Shown: one piece after another, positions 39,106-48,174 of the stretch
Numbering within the stretch: the stretch's first letter is position 1
Layout: the number at the start of each line of letters is the position of its first letter
DNA from: Cupriavidus sp. D39
GTDB taxonomy: Bacteria; Pseudomonadota; Gammaproteobacteria; Burkholderiales; Burkholderiaceae
NCBI RefSeq assembly: GCF_026627925.1
Contig: NZ_JAPNLE010000009.1
Coordinates: 2,666,001-2,730,000 of the forward strand
DNA length: 64,000 bases
Direction of reading: 5' to 3'
Notes under the pieces: generated by a model
Database searches by the model: none
Told to the model about the DNA's origin: nothing
Seen by the model: only the letters and a program-made list of their open reading frames with translations
Position numbers and translations under genes: made by a program

Positions 39106-39133
39106 AAATGTGGCCGTCCGGGGCCATTTCAAG
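39106..39133 (-). promoter_or_regulatory. Sigma-32-like heat-shock promoter of dnaK
   Basis: On the minus strand CTTGAAA (39133-39127), a 13-base spacer and CCACATTT (39113-39106) match the heat-shock consensus CTTGAAA / CCCCATNT with one mismatch. It lies about 60 bases upstream of dnaK. No CIRCE-type element is seen. Confidence 0.7.
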
Positions 39134-39277
39134 GGCCGGAAGTGCAAATCCGACTAATTTTCTCGGCTTCTCCCTCTGATCAACGGCAGGCTGGCTGGGC
39201 CACGTTGAGGGGCATTAGAAGACGTTGCGCGCCAAGCGTGGTTTTTGTGCCTCTTGCGCCACCAAAAACAGGGGCGG

Positions 39278-39823
39278 CTAGCGGCCTCGCTGCCACAGGA
39301 CATCGCTGCCCCCGCCGGCCCAGTTGAGCACGCGCGCCAGCACGAACAACAGGTCGGACAAGCGGTTCAGGTACTGGCGCGGCGCCTCGTTCAGGGCTTC
39401 CTGCGCGCCCAGCGCCACCAGCGCGCGCTCGGCGCGCCGGCACACCGTGCGGCACACATGCGCCACCGCCGCAGCCCGGCTGCCGCCTGGCAGGATGAAT
39501 TCGGCCAAGCGCGGCAGGTTGGCATTGTAGCGATTCAGCCATTCGTCGAGCTGCAGCACCTGCTCGGGCTTGACCAGCACGTAACCCGGGATCGAGAGCT
39601 CGCCGCCAAGGTCGAACAGGTCGTGCTGGATGTGCAGCAAGGCCGAGCGGACGTCGTCGGGCAGCGTCTCGGTGAGCAGCACGCCAAGGTTCGAGTTGAG
39701 CTCGTCCACATCGCCGATGGCGGCGATGCGCAGGCTGTCCTTGCTGGTGCGGCTGCCGTCGCCAAGCCCGGTGGTGCCGGCATCTCCGGTGCGGGTGACG
39801 ATCTTGGAGAGGCGATGGCCCAT
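39278..39823 (-). CDS. Cob(I)yrinic acid a,c-diamide adenosyltransferase, PduO type
   Basis: Transfers the 5'-deoxyadenosyl group of ATP to cob(I)alamin to form adenosylcobalamin. The 181-residue protein has the PduO/MMAB signatures: MGHRLSKIVTRTGDAGTTGLGDGSR with the ATP-binding Thr/Gly residues near the N-terminus, DELNSNLGVLL, and a C-terminal VCRTVCRRAERAL...LNRLSDLLFVLARVLN with the conserved Arg/Glu and Asn-Arg-Leu-Ser-Asp segment. The ATG at 39823 fits the family start; the frame is open further upstream. It lies upstream of dnaK and divergent from the FAD oxidase gene. Confidence 0.94.
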   Translation of the reverse strand: MGHRLSKIVTRTGDAGTTGLGDGSRTSKDSLRIAAIGDVDELNSNLGVLLTETLPDDVRSALLHIQHDLFDLGGELSIPGYVLVKPEQVLQLDEWLNRYNANLPRLAEFILPGGSRAAAVAHVCRTVCRRAERALVALGAQEALNEAPRQYLNRLSDLLFVLARVLNWAGGGSDVLWQRGR

Positions 39824-40062
39824 GCGGGTCTCCTGCGTTGGCGAATCCAGCATTATGGCGCGCATCGGGCCCTTCGCGTTAGCGCGCGGCCTGGCGCCGG
39901 GTGGCTGTTGCGGCGCCCGCCCCGCGAGCCGGCCCGGGCGCGGCGTAGAATACCGGGATTCGCTTGATACGCTACCGGGTGCGAGTGCCGGCACCGTTCA
40001 GCGCGGCCCTGCAATGGCCGGCGCTGCACGGCCCCGGCCCCCACAGACCCGCCGGAGACGCC

Positions 40063-41481
40063 ATGAACCAACCCCTTGCCCACGCCGCGCTGGTGCGCCA
40101 ACCCCTGCCCGCCGCCGTGCGCGACGCCCTGCAGGCCCGCTTCGGCGAACGCTTCTCCACCTCACCCGGCATCTGCGACCACCATGGCCGCGATGAATCG
40201 CCCTTCCCGCCGGCAGCGCCGGACGGCGTGGTCTTCGCCCACACCACCGAGGAAGTGGCCGAGGTGGCCCGCCTGTGCAACGCGCACCGTGTGCCGCTGA
40301 TCGCCTATGGCGCCGGCTCTTCGCTCGAGGGCCACCTGCTGGCGGTGGCCGGCGGCATCAGCCTGGACCTGTCGCAGATGAACAAGGTGCTGTCGGTGCA
40401 ACCCGAGGACCTGAACGTGACGGTGCAACCGGGCGTGACCCGCAAGCAGCTGAACCAGGAAATCAAGGACTCCGGCCTGTTCTTCCCGATCGACCCGGGC
40501 GCCGATGCCTCGCTGGGCGGCATGTGCGCCACGCGCGCTTCCGGGACCAACGCGGTACGCTACGGCACCATGCGCGAAAACGTGCTGGCGCTGACCGTGG
40601 TCACCGCCGACGGGCGCATCATCAAGACGGGCACCCACGCGCGCAAGTCCTCCGCCGGCTACGACCTGACCCGCCTGATGATCGGCAGCGAAGGCACGCT
40701 GGGCATCATCACCGAGGTGACGGTGCGGCTGTACCCGCAGCCCGAAGCCATCTCGGCAGCCATCTGCAGCTTCCCCAGCATGGGCAGCGCGGTGCGGGCG
40801 ACCATCGAGACCATCCAGCTGGGCGTGCCCGTCGCGCGCGTGGAGTTTGTCGATGCGCTGGCCATCCGCGCCATCAACCGGCACGACAACCTGTCCATGC
40901 CGGAGATGCCGCACCTGTTCTTCGAATTCCATGGCACCGAGGCCGGCGTCAAGGAGCAGGCCGAGACCGTGCAGCAGATCGCCGCCGACAATGGCGGCCA
41001 GGGCTTCGAGTGGGCCACGCGGCCGGAAGACCGCAGCCGCCTGTGGAACGCGCGCCATACCGCGTACTTCGCCATGCTGCAGCTCAAGCCAGGCTGCAAG
41101 GCGGTCACCACCGATGTCTGCGTGCCGATCTCCCGCCTGGCCGATTGCGTGACCGAGACCGAACGCGACCTCAATGCGTCCAGCCTGCCCTGCCCCATCG
41201 TGGGCCATGTGGGCGACGGCAATTTCCACGTCGCGATCCTCACCGATCCTGAAAAGCCAGAAGAACTCGCCGAGGCCGAGACCATCAACCGGCGCATCGT
41301 GGAGCGCGCGCTGGCCATGGGCGGCACCTGCACCGGCGAGCACGGCGTGGGACTGCACAAGATGGATTTCCTGGTCAGCGAGCACGGCGAAGACGCACTC
41401 GACCTGATGCGCGCCATCAAGAACGCGCTCGATCCCAACCACATCCTCAACCCGGGCAAGATCTTCCGCCCGGTGCGCTAA
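40063..41481 (+). CDS. FAD-binding oxidoreductase, D-lactate/2-hydroxyacid dehydrogenase type (GlcD-like)
   Basis: A 472-residue flavoprotein of the VAO/PCMH family. The FAD_binding_4 domain has PLIAYGAGSSLEGHLLAVAGGISLDLSQMN, then QPGVTRKQLN, FPIDPGADASLGGM and MIGSEGTLGIITEVTVRL. The C-terminal oxidase domain has CPIVGHVGDGNFHVAIL and GEHGVGLHKMDFL. The similarity to D-lactate dehydrogenase (cytochrome, Dld1-like) suggests oxidation of D-lactate or glycolate with electrons passed to the respiratory chain. The exact donor is uncertain. A LysR regulator gene follows by 13 bases, and the related glcD gene is 1.7 kb further on. Confidence 0.9.
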   Translation: MNQPLAHAALVRQPLPAAVRDALQARFGERFSTSPGICDHHGRDESPFPPAAPDGVVFAHTTEEVAEVARLCNAHRVPLIAYGAGSSLEGHLLAVAGGISLDLSQMNKVLSVQPEDLNVTVQPGVTRKQLNQEIKDSGLFFPIDPGADASLGGMCATRASGTNAVRYGTMRENVLALTVVTADGRIIKTGTHARKSSAGYDLTRLMIGSEGTLGIITEVTVRLYPQPEAISAAICSFPSMGSAVRATIETIQLGVPVARVEFVDALAIRAINRHDNLSMPEMPHLFFEFHGTEAGVKEQAETVQQIAADNGGQGFEWATRPEDRSRLWNARHTAYFAMLQLKPGCKAVTTDVCVPISRLADCVTETERDLNASSLPCPIVGHVGDGNFHVAILTDPEKPEELAEAETINRRIVERALAMGGTCTGEHGVGLHKMDFLVSEHGEDALDLMRAIKNALDPNHILNPGKIFRPVR

Positions 41482-41494
41482 GGGCCCGCGCGGC

Positions 41495-42385
41495 ATGGCA
41501 TCCGTGTTCAACCGCGTCCCGCCGCTGCACCTGCTGATCGCGTTCGAGGCCGCCGCCCGGCTGGGCAGCTTCGCGCGCGCGGCCGAGGAGCTGTCGGTCA
41601 CGCCCAGCGCGGTGTCGCACCGCATCAAGAACCTCGAGGAACTGTGGGGCGAGGACCTCTTCGTGCGCGCCAATGCCGCGCTGCGGCTGACGGCCGCTGG
41701 CACGCGCTACCTGCGCAACGTGCAGGATGCCCTCAAGTCGCTCAACGAACTGGCCCGGCCCGAGTACAACAAGCAGCGCACCCGCCTGCGCGTGGCGATC
41801 CCGCCCACCTTCGGCCGCCAGCACCTGGTGCCGCGCCTGCCCGAGTTCACCGCGCTGTACCCGCACATCGACACCGAGCTGCACCTGGCCATCCCCTTCC
41901 TGGACGTGAAGGCAGAAGACACCGATGTGGAGATCCGCTACGGCACCGGACGCTACCCCGACCTGAAGACCACCAAGCTGCTGGTCGAGCCGGTGTTCCC
42001 GGCCTGCGGGCGCGAGTACTACGAGCGCATTGACGGCCGCGCCATCACCAAACCCGAGCACCTGCACAACCTGGTGCTGTTGCGCAGCCCGCTGGAGCCC
42101 TGGAAGCCCTGGTTCGAGACAGCCGGCCTGGACTGGCCCGAACCCCAGACCGGCCCGCAATTCAACGACATCGGCCTGATGCTGGAAGCCATCGCCTCCA
42201 ACCAGGGCGTGGCGCTGGTGCGCCAGCGCATGGCCCGGCACTGGCTGTCGCTGGGCCAGATGGTGCGGCTGCTGGATATCGAATCGGTATCGCCGCACGG
42301 CTACTACATCGTCGAGCGCGAACAGGCGCCGCTCAAGCCGGAGGCGCGGTATTTCGTCGACTGGCTGCTCAGCCTGGACTGGTAA
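41495..42385 (+). CDS. LysR family transcriptional regulator, GcvA-like
   Basis: A 296-residue regulator. The N-terminal winged helix is PPLHLLIAFEAAARLGSFARAAEELSVTPSAVSHRIKNLEEL, the usual GcvA-type sequence, followed by DLFVRANAALRLTAAGTRYL. The C-terminal effector-binding domain starts near residue 95 (RLRVAIPPTFGRQHLVPRLPEF) and includes EIRYGTGRYPDLKT. It lies 13 bases downstream of the FAD oxidase gene on the same strand. This suggests it controls that gene or the nearby glc genes; most LysR regulators are divergent from their targets, so this is inference only. Confidence 0.9.
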   Translation: MASVFNRVPPLHLLIAFEAAARLGSFARAAEELSVTPSAVSHRIKNLEELWGEDLFVRANAALRLTAAGTRYLRNVQDALKSLNELARPEYNKQRTRLRVAIPPTFGRQHLVPRLPEFTALYPHIDTELHLAIPFLDVKAEDTDVEIRYGTGRYPDLKTTKLLVEPVFPACGREYYERIDGRAITKPEHLHNLVLLRSPLEPWKPWFETAGLDWPEPQTGPQFNDIGLMLEAIASNQGVALVRQRMARHWLSLGQMVRLLDIESVSPHGYYIVEREQAPLKPEARYFVDWLLSLDW

Positions 42386-42425
42386 GACTGGCTGGCTGTT
42401 CGGCCAGCCCCCGGAGAAGAACCCC

Positions 42426-42953
42426 ATGCAGATCCGCCCGCTAACCCCCGCCGATGCCAGAGCCTTCCAGGCGCTGCGCCTCGAAGGCCTGCTGGAAGCG
42501 CCCGCTGCCTTTGGCTCCAGCTTCGAGGAAGAGCGTGACCTGCCGCTGGCCACCATCGCCGGCCGCCTTGAGGCAACGCCCGAAAAGGCTGTGATCGGCG
42601 CCTTCGAAGCCACCGAGGGCGGCACCGCGCTGGCCGGCGTGGTTGGGGTGATGCGCGAGGACAAGGTCAAGCAGCGCCACAAGGCCTTTGTCTGGGGCAT
42701 GTATGTAGCGCCGGGCTATCGCGACCGGCGTCTCGGGCGGCAGCTCTTGGAGCAGGCGATGGCGGTGGCCACCGCCATGCCCGGCCTGCGCCAGGTCACG
42801 CTCTGCGTCAACGTCATCAATGCGCCCGCGATCGCGCTTTATGAAGCCATGGGCTTCGTGCGCTACGGCGTGGAGCCGCAGGCGCTCTATGTGGCACCGG
42901 ACTATCACGACAAGCTGGAAATGGCGCACATGCTGGCGCCGCGCGGACAATAA
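42426..42953 (+). CDS. GNAT family N-acetyltransferase
   Basis: A 175-residue GNAT domain. The CoA-binding motif is AFVWGMYVAPGYRDRRLGRQLLEQAMAVA, followed by VTLCVNVINAPAIALYEAMGFVRYGVE, which is typical of the RimI/YitH-like group. MQIRPLTPADARAFQALRLEGL at the N-terminus is the usual first strand and helix. It lies between the LysR gene and glcD on the same strand, 40 bases after the former. Substrate unknown. Confidence 0.9.
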   Translation: MQIRPLTPADARAFQALRLEGLLEAPAAFGSSFEEERDLPLATIAGRLEATPEKAVIGAFEATEGGTALAGVVGVMREDKVKQRHKAFVWGMYVAPGYRDRRLGRQLLEQAMAVATAMPGLRQVTLCVNVINAPAIALYEAMGFVRYGVEPQALYVAPDYHDKLEMAHMLAPRGQ

Positions 42954-43206
42954 GGCGCCCTATCGACGCCTTGCGCCGCGCCGGTGCTAAGCTGGATTGG
43001 TACCGGCCAGCTCGCGAGGCTCCTGCGCGACACCGCCCGCATGGCACGTTCCGGGCCAATGCCGTCATGAGCGATTTTGATCGGCCTGCCATGCGGAATT
43101 CACGTCGCCACAGGGCTGCGCAGCCACCTGGCTGCGCTATAGTCCTTGCTCCCCACCCGCTCCCGCCCTGCCATGGCGGGCGCCGGCGGCCATAACAGGA
43201 GTTGCC

Positions 43207-44700
43207 ATGAACGCCCCGCACGAAGCCTCACTGGTCGCCGACGACACACGCCGCAACGCGTTGCTCGCGGGCCTGGCGAAAATCCTGCCCGATGCGGCGT
43301 TGCTGTGGAAACCCGAGGACACCGTGCCCTACGAGTGCGACGGCCTGGCGGCCTATCGCCAGGTGCCGATGGCCGTGGCGCTGCCCGACAACGAGGACCA
43401 GGTCTGCGCCATCCTGCGCCTGTGCCATGCGCTGCAGGTCCCCGTGGTGCCGCGCGGCGCCGGCACCAGCCTGTCGGGCGGAGCCATGCCGATCGCCACC
43501 GGCCTGGTGCTGTCGCTGGCCAAGTTCAAGCGGATCGTCAGCGTGGACGCGCGCTCGCGCACCGCGGTGGTCCAGCCCGGCGTGCGCAATCTCGCCATCT
43601 CCGAGGCCGCCGCGCAGTACAACCTCTATTACGCGCCCGATCCTTCGTCGCAGATCGCCTGCACCATCGGCGGCAACGTCAGCGAGAACTCGGGCGGCGT
43701 GCATTGCCTGAAGTACGGCCTGACGGTGCACAACGTGCTGCGCGTGCGCGCCGTCACCATGGAAGGCGAAGTGGTAGAGTTCGGCTCGGAAGCGCCCGAC
43801 GCGCCGGGGCTGGACCTGCTGGCCGCGGTGATCGGCTCCGAGGGCATGCTGGCGGTGGTGACCGAGGTCACCGTCAAGCTGATCCCCAAGCCGCAGCTGG
43901 CGCAGGTGATCATGGCCAGCTTCGATGACGTGGCCAAGGGCGGCAACGCAGTGGCCGACGTGATCGGCGCCGGCATCATTCCGGCCGGCTTGGAAATGAT
44001 GGACAAGCCCGCCACCGCCGCGGTCGAGGAATTCGTGCGTGCCGGCTACGACCTGGACGCCGCCGCCATCCTGCTGTGCGAATCCGACGGCACGCCGGAA
44101 GAGGTGGCCGAGGAAGTGGAGCGCATGAGCGAGGTGCTGCGCGCCTCAGGCGCCAGCCGCATCCAGGTGTCGCAAAGCGAGCCCGAGCGGCTGCGCTTCT
44201 GGAGTGGGCGCAAGAATGCCTTCCCCGCCGCCGGCCGCATCTCGCCGGACTACTACTGCATGGACGGCACCATCCCGCGCAAGCACATCGGCACGCTGCT
44301 CAAGCGCATCGAGGAGATGGAGCGCAAGTACGGCCTGCGCTGCATGAATGTGTTCCATGCGGGCGACGGCAACATGCATCCACTGATCCTGTTCGATGGT
44401 GCGGACCAGGACGAATGGCACCGCGCCGAGCTGTTCGGCTCCGACATCCTGGAGAGCTGCGTGGAGCTCGGCGGCACGGTGACCGGCGAGCACGGCGTGG
44501 GCGTGGAAAAGCTCAACTCGATGTGCGTGCAGTTCTCCGCGGAGGAGCGCGAGATTTTCTTCGGCGTCAAGGCGGCCTTCGACCCGGCGCGCCTGCTCAA
44601 CCCCGACAAGGCCATTCCCACGCTGGCGCGCTGCGCCGAGTACGGGCGCATGCATGTGAAGCGCGGCCTGCTGCCGCATCCCGACCTGCCGCGTTTCTGA
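43207..44700 (+). CDS. glcD: Glycolate oxidase FAD-linked subunit GlcD
   Basis: Catalytic subunit of the GlcDEF complex, which oxidises glycolate to glyoxylate at the membrane. The 497-residue protein has VVPRGAGTSLSGGAMPIATGLVLSLAKF (FAD PP-binding loop), QPGVRNLAISEAAAQYNLYYAPDPSSQIACTIGGNVSENSGG, IGSEGMLAVVTEVTVKL, NVFHAGDGNMHPLILFD and GEHGVGVEKLNSM. These are the hallmarks of GlcD as opposed to lactate dehydrogenases. The start at 43207 has AGGAG upstream. The channel gene starts two bases after its stop, and glcE and glcF follow. Confidence 0.95.
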   Translation: MNAPHEASLVADDTRRNALLAGLAKILPDAALLWKPEDTVPYECDGLAAYRQVPMAVALPDNEDQVCAILRLCHALQVPVVPRGAGTSLSGGAMPIATGLVLSLAKFKRIVSVDARSRTAVVQPGVRNLAISEAAAQYNLYYAPDPSSQIACTIGGNVSENSGGVHCLKYGLTVHNVLRVRAVTMEGEVVEFGSEAPDAPGLDLLAAVIGSEGMLAVVTEVTVKLIPKPQLAQVIMASFDDVAKGGNAVADVIGAGIIPAGLEMMDKPATAAVEEFVRAGYDLDAAAILLCESDGTPEEVAEEVERMSEVLRASGASRIQVSQSEPERLRFWSGRKNAFPAAGRISPDYYCMDGTIPRKHIGTLLKRIEEMERKYGLRCMNVFHAGDGNMHPLILFDGADQDEWHRAELFGSDILESCVELGGTVTGEHGVGVEKLNSMCVQFSAEEREIFFGVKAAFDPARLLNPDKAIPTLARCAEYGRMHVKRGLLPHPDLPRF

Positions 44701-44702
44701 AC

Positions 44703-45662
44703 ATGGCCGGTCCCAACGCCACGCAACGCGCCCGCAGCAGCGCGCAAACCCGCCAGCGCCTCGGCAAGCCCGAATCGGGCTGGCGCGAGCGCTGGTACAC
44801 CATCATCTTCGAGGCCGACACGCGCAACGGGCGGCTGTTCGACATCACCTTGCTGCTGGCCATCGTCACCAGCGTGCTGATCGTGGTGTTCGACAGCCTG
44901 CCGGCCGTGAACCTGCGGCTGGGCCGCGTGTTCACGGTGCTGGAGTGGCTGTTCACGCTGTTATTTACCGCCGAATACGTGATGCGCATCCTGGTGGTGC
45001 GCCGGCCGCTGCGCTATGTGTTCAGCTTCTTCGGCGTGGTCGACTTCCTGTCGATCATTCCGACCTGGCTCGCCTTCTTCGTGCCCGAGCTGGCGTTCCT
45101 GATCGACGTGCGCCTGCTGCGGCTGCTGCGCGTGTTCCGGATCCTCAAGCTGACAGTGTATTTCGAGGAGGCGCAGATCCTGTACCGCGCGCTGGCCAAC
45201 AGCCGGCGCAAGATCTTCGTCTTCCTCGGCACGGTGTTCATCATCACCGTGATCCTCGGCACCGTGATGTATGTGGTGGAAGGCCCGCAGCACGGTTTCA
45301 CCAGCATCCCCGTTAGCATGTACTGGGCGGTGGTGACGCTGACCACCACCGGCTTTGGCGACATGGTGCCCAAGACACCGCTGGGCCAGTTCATCACCTC
45401 GCTGACCATCCTGCTGGGCTACGGCATCATTGCCTTTCCCACCGGCATCGTGGGCGCCGAGCTAGCCGCCAGCATCATGAAGCGGCCACTGACCACGCGC
45501 ACCTGCAACCATTGCCTGACCGAAGGCCACGAACCCGACGCCGGCTACTGCAAGCACTGCGGCACCGAGCTGCCGCCTTACCAGGACGAGAGCGAACGCG
45601 AGCCGGCAGGCTCCCGCGCACCCGCCGAGGCGCCAACCCGCCGCCCCACTTCTTCCGCCTGA
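44703..45662 (+). CDS. Voltage-gated-type potassium channel with C-terminal zinc ribbon
   Basis: A 319-residue six-helix cation channel of the Kv/KvAP-like ion-transport family. It has four N-terminal hydrophobic segments, then an S4-like row of Arg (DVRLLRLLRVFRILK, residues 135-149) and a pore with the filter TLTTTGFGD (residues 212-220), where potassium channels usually have TVGYG. The last helix is followed by two Cys pairs (C268, C271, C283, C286) that resemble a zinc ribbon, and by a Glu/Pro-rich tail. It starts two bases after glcD and is followed 30 bases later by glcE, so it is embedded in the glycolate oxidase cluster. The role there is unknown. Confidence 0.9.
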   Translation: MAGPNATQRARSSAQTRQRLGKPESGWRERWYTIIFEADTRNGRLFDITLLLAIVTSVLIVVFDSLPAVNLRLGRVFTVLEWLFTLLFTAEYVMRILVVRRPLRYVFSFFGVVDFLSIIPTWLAFFVPELAFLIDVRLLRLLRVFRILKLTVYFEEAQILYRALANSRRKIFVFLGTVFIITVILGTVMYVVEGPQHGFTSIPVSMYWAVVTLTTTGFGDMVPKTPLGQFITSLTILLGYGIIAFPTGIVGAELAASIMKRPLTTRTCNHCLTEGHEPDAGYCKHCGTELPPYQDESEREPAGSRAPAEAPTRRPTSSA

Positions 45663-45692
45663 CTTAGTTCAAGCCGACACCAGCCAGCCACC

Positions 45693-46817
45693 ATGCCAGC
45701 CATGCCATCCGATCAGCAAGCCACCCTCACCGCCTTTCGCGATGCCATCCGGCATGCCACCGACACGCGCGCGCCGCTGCGCCTGCGCGGCGGCGGCAGC
45801 AAGGATTTCTATGGCCAGCAAGCGCAAGGGGCGCTGCTCGACACGCGCGCCTACACCGGCATTGTCGACTACGACCCGCCCGAGCTGGTGATCACCGCGC
45901 GCTGCGGCACGCCGCTGGCGGAGATCGAGGCGGCGCTGGCCGAGCGGCGCCAGATGCTGGCGTTCGAGCCGCCGCATTTCAGCACGGGCGCCGATGGCAG
46001 CGACGTGGCCACGATCGGCGGCGCGGTGGCCGCCGGCCTGTCCGGCCCACGCCGGCAGGCGGTGGGCGCGCTGCGTGACTTTGTGCTGGGCACGCGCGTG
46101 ATGGACGGCCGCGGCGATGTCCTGAGCTTCGGCGGCCAGGTGATGAAGAACGTGGCCGGCTATGACGTCTCGCGACTGATGTCCGGATCGCTCGGCACGC
46201 TGGGACTGATCCTGGAAGTCTCGCTCAAGGTGCTGCCGGTGCCCTTCGACGACGCCACGCTGCGCTTTGCGCTGGACGAGGCCGCGGCGCTCGACCGCCT
46301 CAACGACTGGGGCGGCCAGCCCCTGCCGATTGCCGCCTCGGCCTGGCACGACGGCGTGCTGCACCTGCGCCTGTCGGGCGCGGCGGCCGCGCTGCGCGCC
46401 GCGCGCGAGCGGCTGGGCGGCGAAGCCGTGGAGCCCGCGCAAGCCGACGCTTTGTGGCGCGCGCTGCGCGAGCAAAGCCATCCCTTCTTTGCGCCTGTGC
46501 AAGCCGGCCGGGCGCTGTGGCGCATTGCCGTGCCGAGCACCGCCGCGCCGCTGGCGCTGCCCGGCGGGCAGCTAATCGAATGGGGCGGTGGCCAGCGCTG
46601 GTGGCTGGGCGGCAGCGACAGCGCGGCGGACAGCGCCCTCGTGCGCGCCGCGGCCAAGGCAGCCGGCGGCCATGCCACCCTGTTCCGCAATGGCGACAAG
46701 TCCGTGGGCGTGTTCACGCCGCTGTCCGCGCCGCTGGCCGCCATCCACCAGCGGCTCAAGGCAACGTTCGACCCCGCCGGCATCTTCAACCCGCAGCGCA
46801 TGTACGCCGACCTCTGA
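45693..46817 (+). CDS. glcE: Glycolate oxidase FAD-binding subunit GlcE
   Basis: Second flavoprotein subunit of the GlcDEF complex. The 374-residue protein has a truncated FAD_binding_4 domain: RLRGGGSKDFYG, then YDPPELVITARCGTPLAEIEAALAERRQMLAFEPPHF, VATIGGAVAAGLSGPRRQAVGALRDFVLGTRVMDGRGDVLSFGGQVMKNVAGYDVSRL. It lacks the long oxidase C-terminus of GlcD, as is normal, and ends in DPAGIFNPQRMY. An alternative ATG lies three codons downstream. It follows the channel gene and precedes glcF by 65 bases. Confidence 0.93.
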   Translation: MPAMPSDQQATLTAFRDAIRHATDTRAPLRLRGGGSKDFYGQQAQGALLDTRAYTGIVDYDPPELVITARCGTPLAEIEAALAERRQMLAFEPPHFSTGADGSDVATIGGAVAAGLSGPRRQAVGALRDFVLGTRVMDGRGDVLSFGGQVMKNVAGYDVSRLMSGSLGTLGLILEVSLKVLPVPFDDATLRFALDEAAALDRLNDWGGQPLPIAASAWHDGVLHLRLSGAAAALRAARERLGGEAVEPAQADALWRALREQSHPFFAPVQAGRALWRIAVPSTAAPLALPGGQLIEWGGGQRWWLGGSDSAADSALVRAAAKAAGGHATLFRNGDKSVGVFTPLSAPLAAIHQRLKATFDPAGIFNPQRMYADL

Positions 46818-46882
46818 GCCGCGGGCCTCACTGCACCGTCCAGCATCGATCCCCAGCAAAGGCACCGGAGAGTCCCCGAACC

Positions 46883-48139
46883 ATGCAAACCACCCTGGCC
46901 GAATTCCTGCGCGACACGCCCGACGGCGAAGAAGCCAAGTCCATCGTCGGCAAATGCGTGCATTGCGGCTTCTGCACAGCGACCTGCCCCACCTACCAGT
47001 TGCTCGGCGACGAGCTGGACGGCCCGCGCGGCCGCATCTACCTGATGAAGCAGGTACTGGAAGGCCAGCCCGTCACGGAAAGCACGCGCCTGCACCTGGA
47101 CCGCTGCCTCACGTGCCGCAACTGCGAATCCACCTGCCCCTCGGGCGTGAAGTACGGCCGGCTGGTCGATATCGGCCGCAAGGTGGTGGACGACCGCCTG
47201 GAGGCGCAAGGCATCCAGCGCCCGGCGCGCGAGCGTTTCGCGCGATGGGCGCTGCGCGAAAGCATGACGCGCCCGGCGCTGTTCGGCACGGCCATGCGCA
47301 TGGGCCAGCGCGTGCGCCCGCTGCTGCCGCAGGCGCTGCGCAACAAGGTGCCGCAAGCGGTCGATGCCGGCGCATGGCCGCGCACCACGCATGTGCGCAA
47401 GATGTTGTTGCTCGACGGCTGCGTGCAACCGTCGATGTCGCCCAACATCAATGCCGCCACGGCCCGCGTGTTCGACCGCCTTGGCGTGCAACTGGTGTTG
47501 GCGCGCGAGGCCGGCTGCTGCGGCGCCGTGCGCTATCACACCGGCGACCACGACGGCGGCCTCGACAATATGCGGCGCAATATCGACGCCTGGTGGCCGG
47601 CCGTGCAAGCCGGCGCGGAGGCCATCGTGATGACCGCATCGGGCTGTGGCGTGATGGTTAAGGAATACGGTCACCTGCTGCGCAACGATGCCCGCTACGC
47701 GGATCGCGCGCGCCAGATCTCGGCGCTGACCAAGGATCTGTCGGAGCTGCTGCCGAACTTCGCCGACGCCCTGCAAGACGCGGCCTCCGAGGCAAGAAGC
47801 AGCGAAGGCACTGACGGCCAGCGCGTGGCTTACCATCCGCCCTGCACGCTGCAGCACGGCCAGCAGATCCGCGGCAAGGTGGAAGCCCTGCTGACGGGCC
47901 TGGGGGTGGACGTCAAGCTCTGCGCCGACAGCCACCTGTGCTGTGGCTCCGCGGGCACGTACTCGGTGCTGCAGCCCGAATTGTCCTATCGGCTGCGCGA
48001 CGAGAAGCTCGCCAACCTGCAGGCCTCGAAGCCCGACGCCATCGTCTCGGCGAATATCGGCTGCATCACGCACCTGCAAAGCGGCACCGGCACGCCGGTG
48101 ATGCACTGGATCGAGCTGGTGGATCGCATGCTGGGGTAA
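46883..48139 (+). CDS. glcF: Glycolate oxidase iron-sulfur subunit GlcF
   Basis: Electron-transfer subunit of the glycolate oxidase complex. The 418-residue protein has two 4Fe-4S motifs near the N-terminus, CVHCGFCTATCP and CLTCRNCESTCP. Two Cys-rich CCG-type domains follow, the first with EAGCCGAVRYHTGDH and the second with DSHLCCGSAGTYSVLQPELS. The first half has PRGRIYLMKQVLEG. No signal peptide is seen; the complex sits at the inner face of the membrane. It is the last gene of the cluster, and repeat copy C lies immediately beyond it. Confidence 0.95.
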   Translation: MQTTLAEFLRDTPDGEEAKSIVGKCVHCGFCTATCPTYQLLGDELDGPRGRIYLMKQVLEGQPVTESTRLHLDRCLTCRNCESTCPSGVKYGRLVDIGRKVVDDRLEAQGIQRPARERFARWALRESMTRPALFGTAMRMGQRVRPLLPQALRNKVPQAVDAGAWPRTTHVRKMLLLDGCVQPSMSPNINAATARVFDRLGVQLVLAREAGCCGAVRYHTGDHDGGLDNMRRNIDAWWPAVQAGAEAIVMTASGCGVMVKEYGHLLRNDARYADRARQISALTKDLSELLPNFADALQDAASEARSSEGTDGQRVAYHPPCTLQHGQQIRGKVEALLTGLGVDVKLCADSHLCCGSAGTYSVLQPELSYRLRDEKLANLQASKPDAIVSANIGCITHLQSGTGTPVMHWIELVDRMLG

Positions 48140-48174
48140 GTATCCCGAGGTGCCGGCCGAAGCTGACAAGTCAG

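Noticed and set aside
46160..48169. 669-codon minus-strand ORF opposite glcE and glcF
   Set aside because: Shadow of real genes with clear motifs; no recognisable domain.
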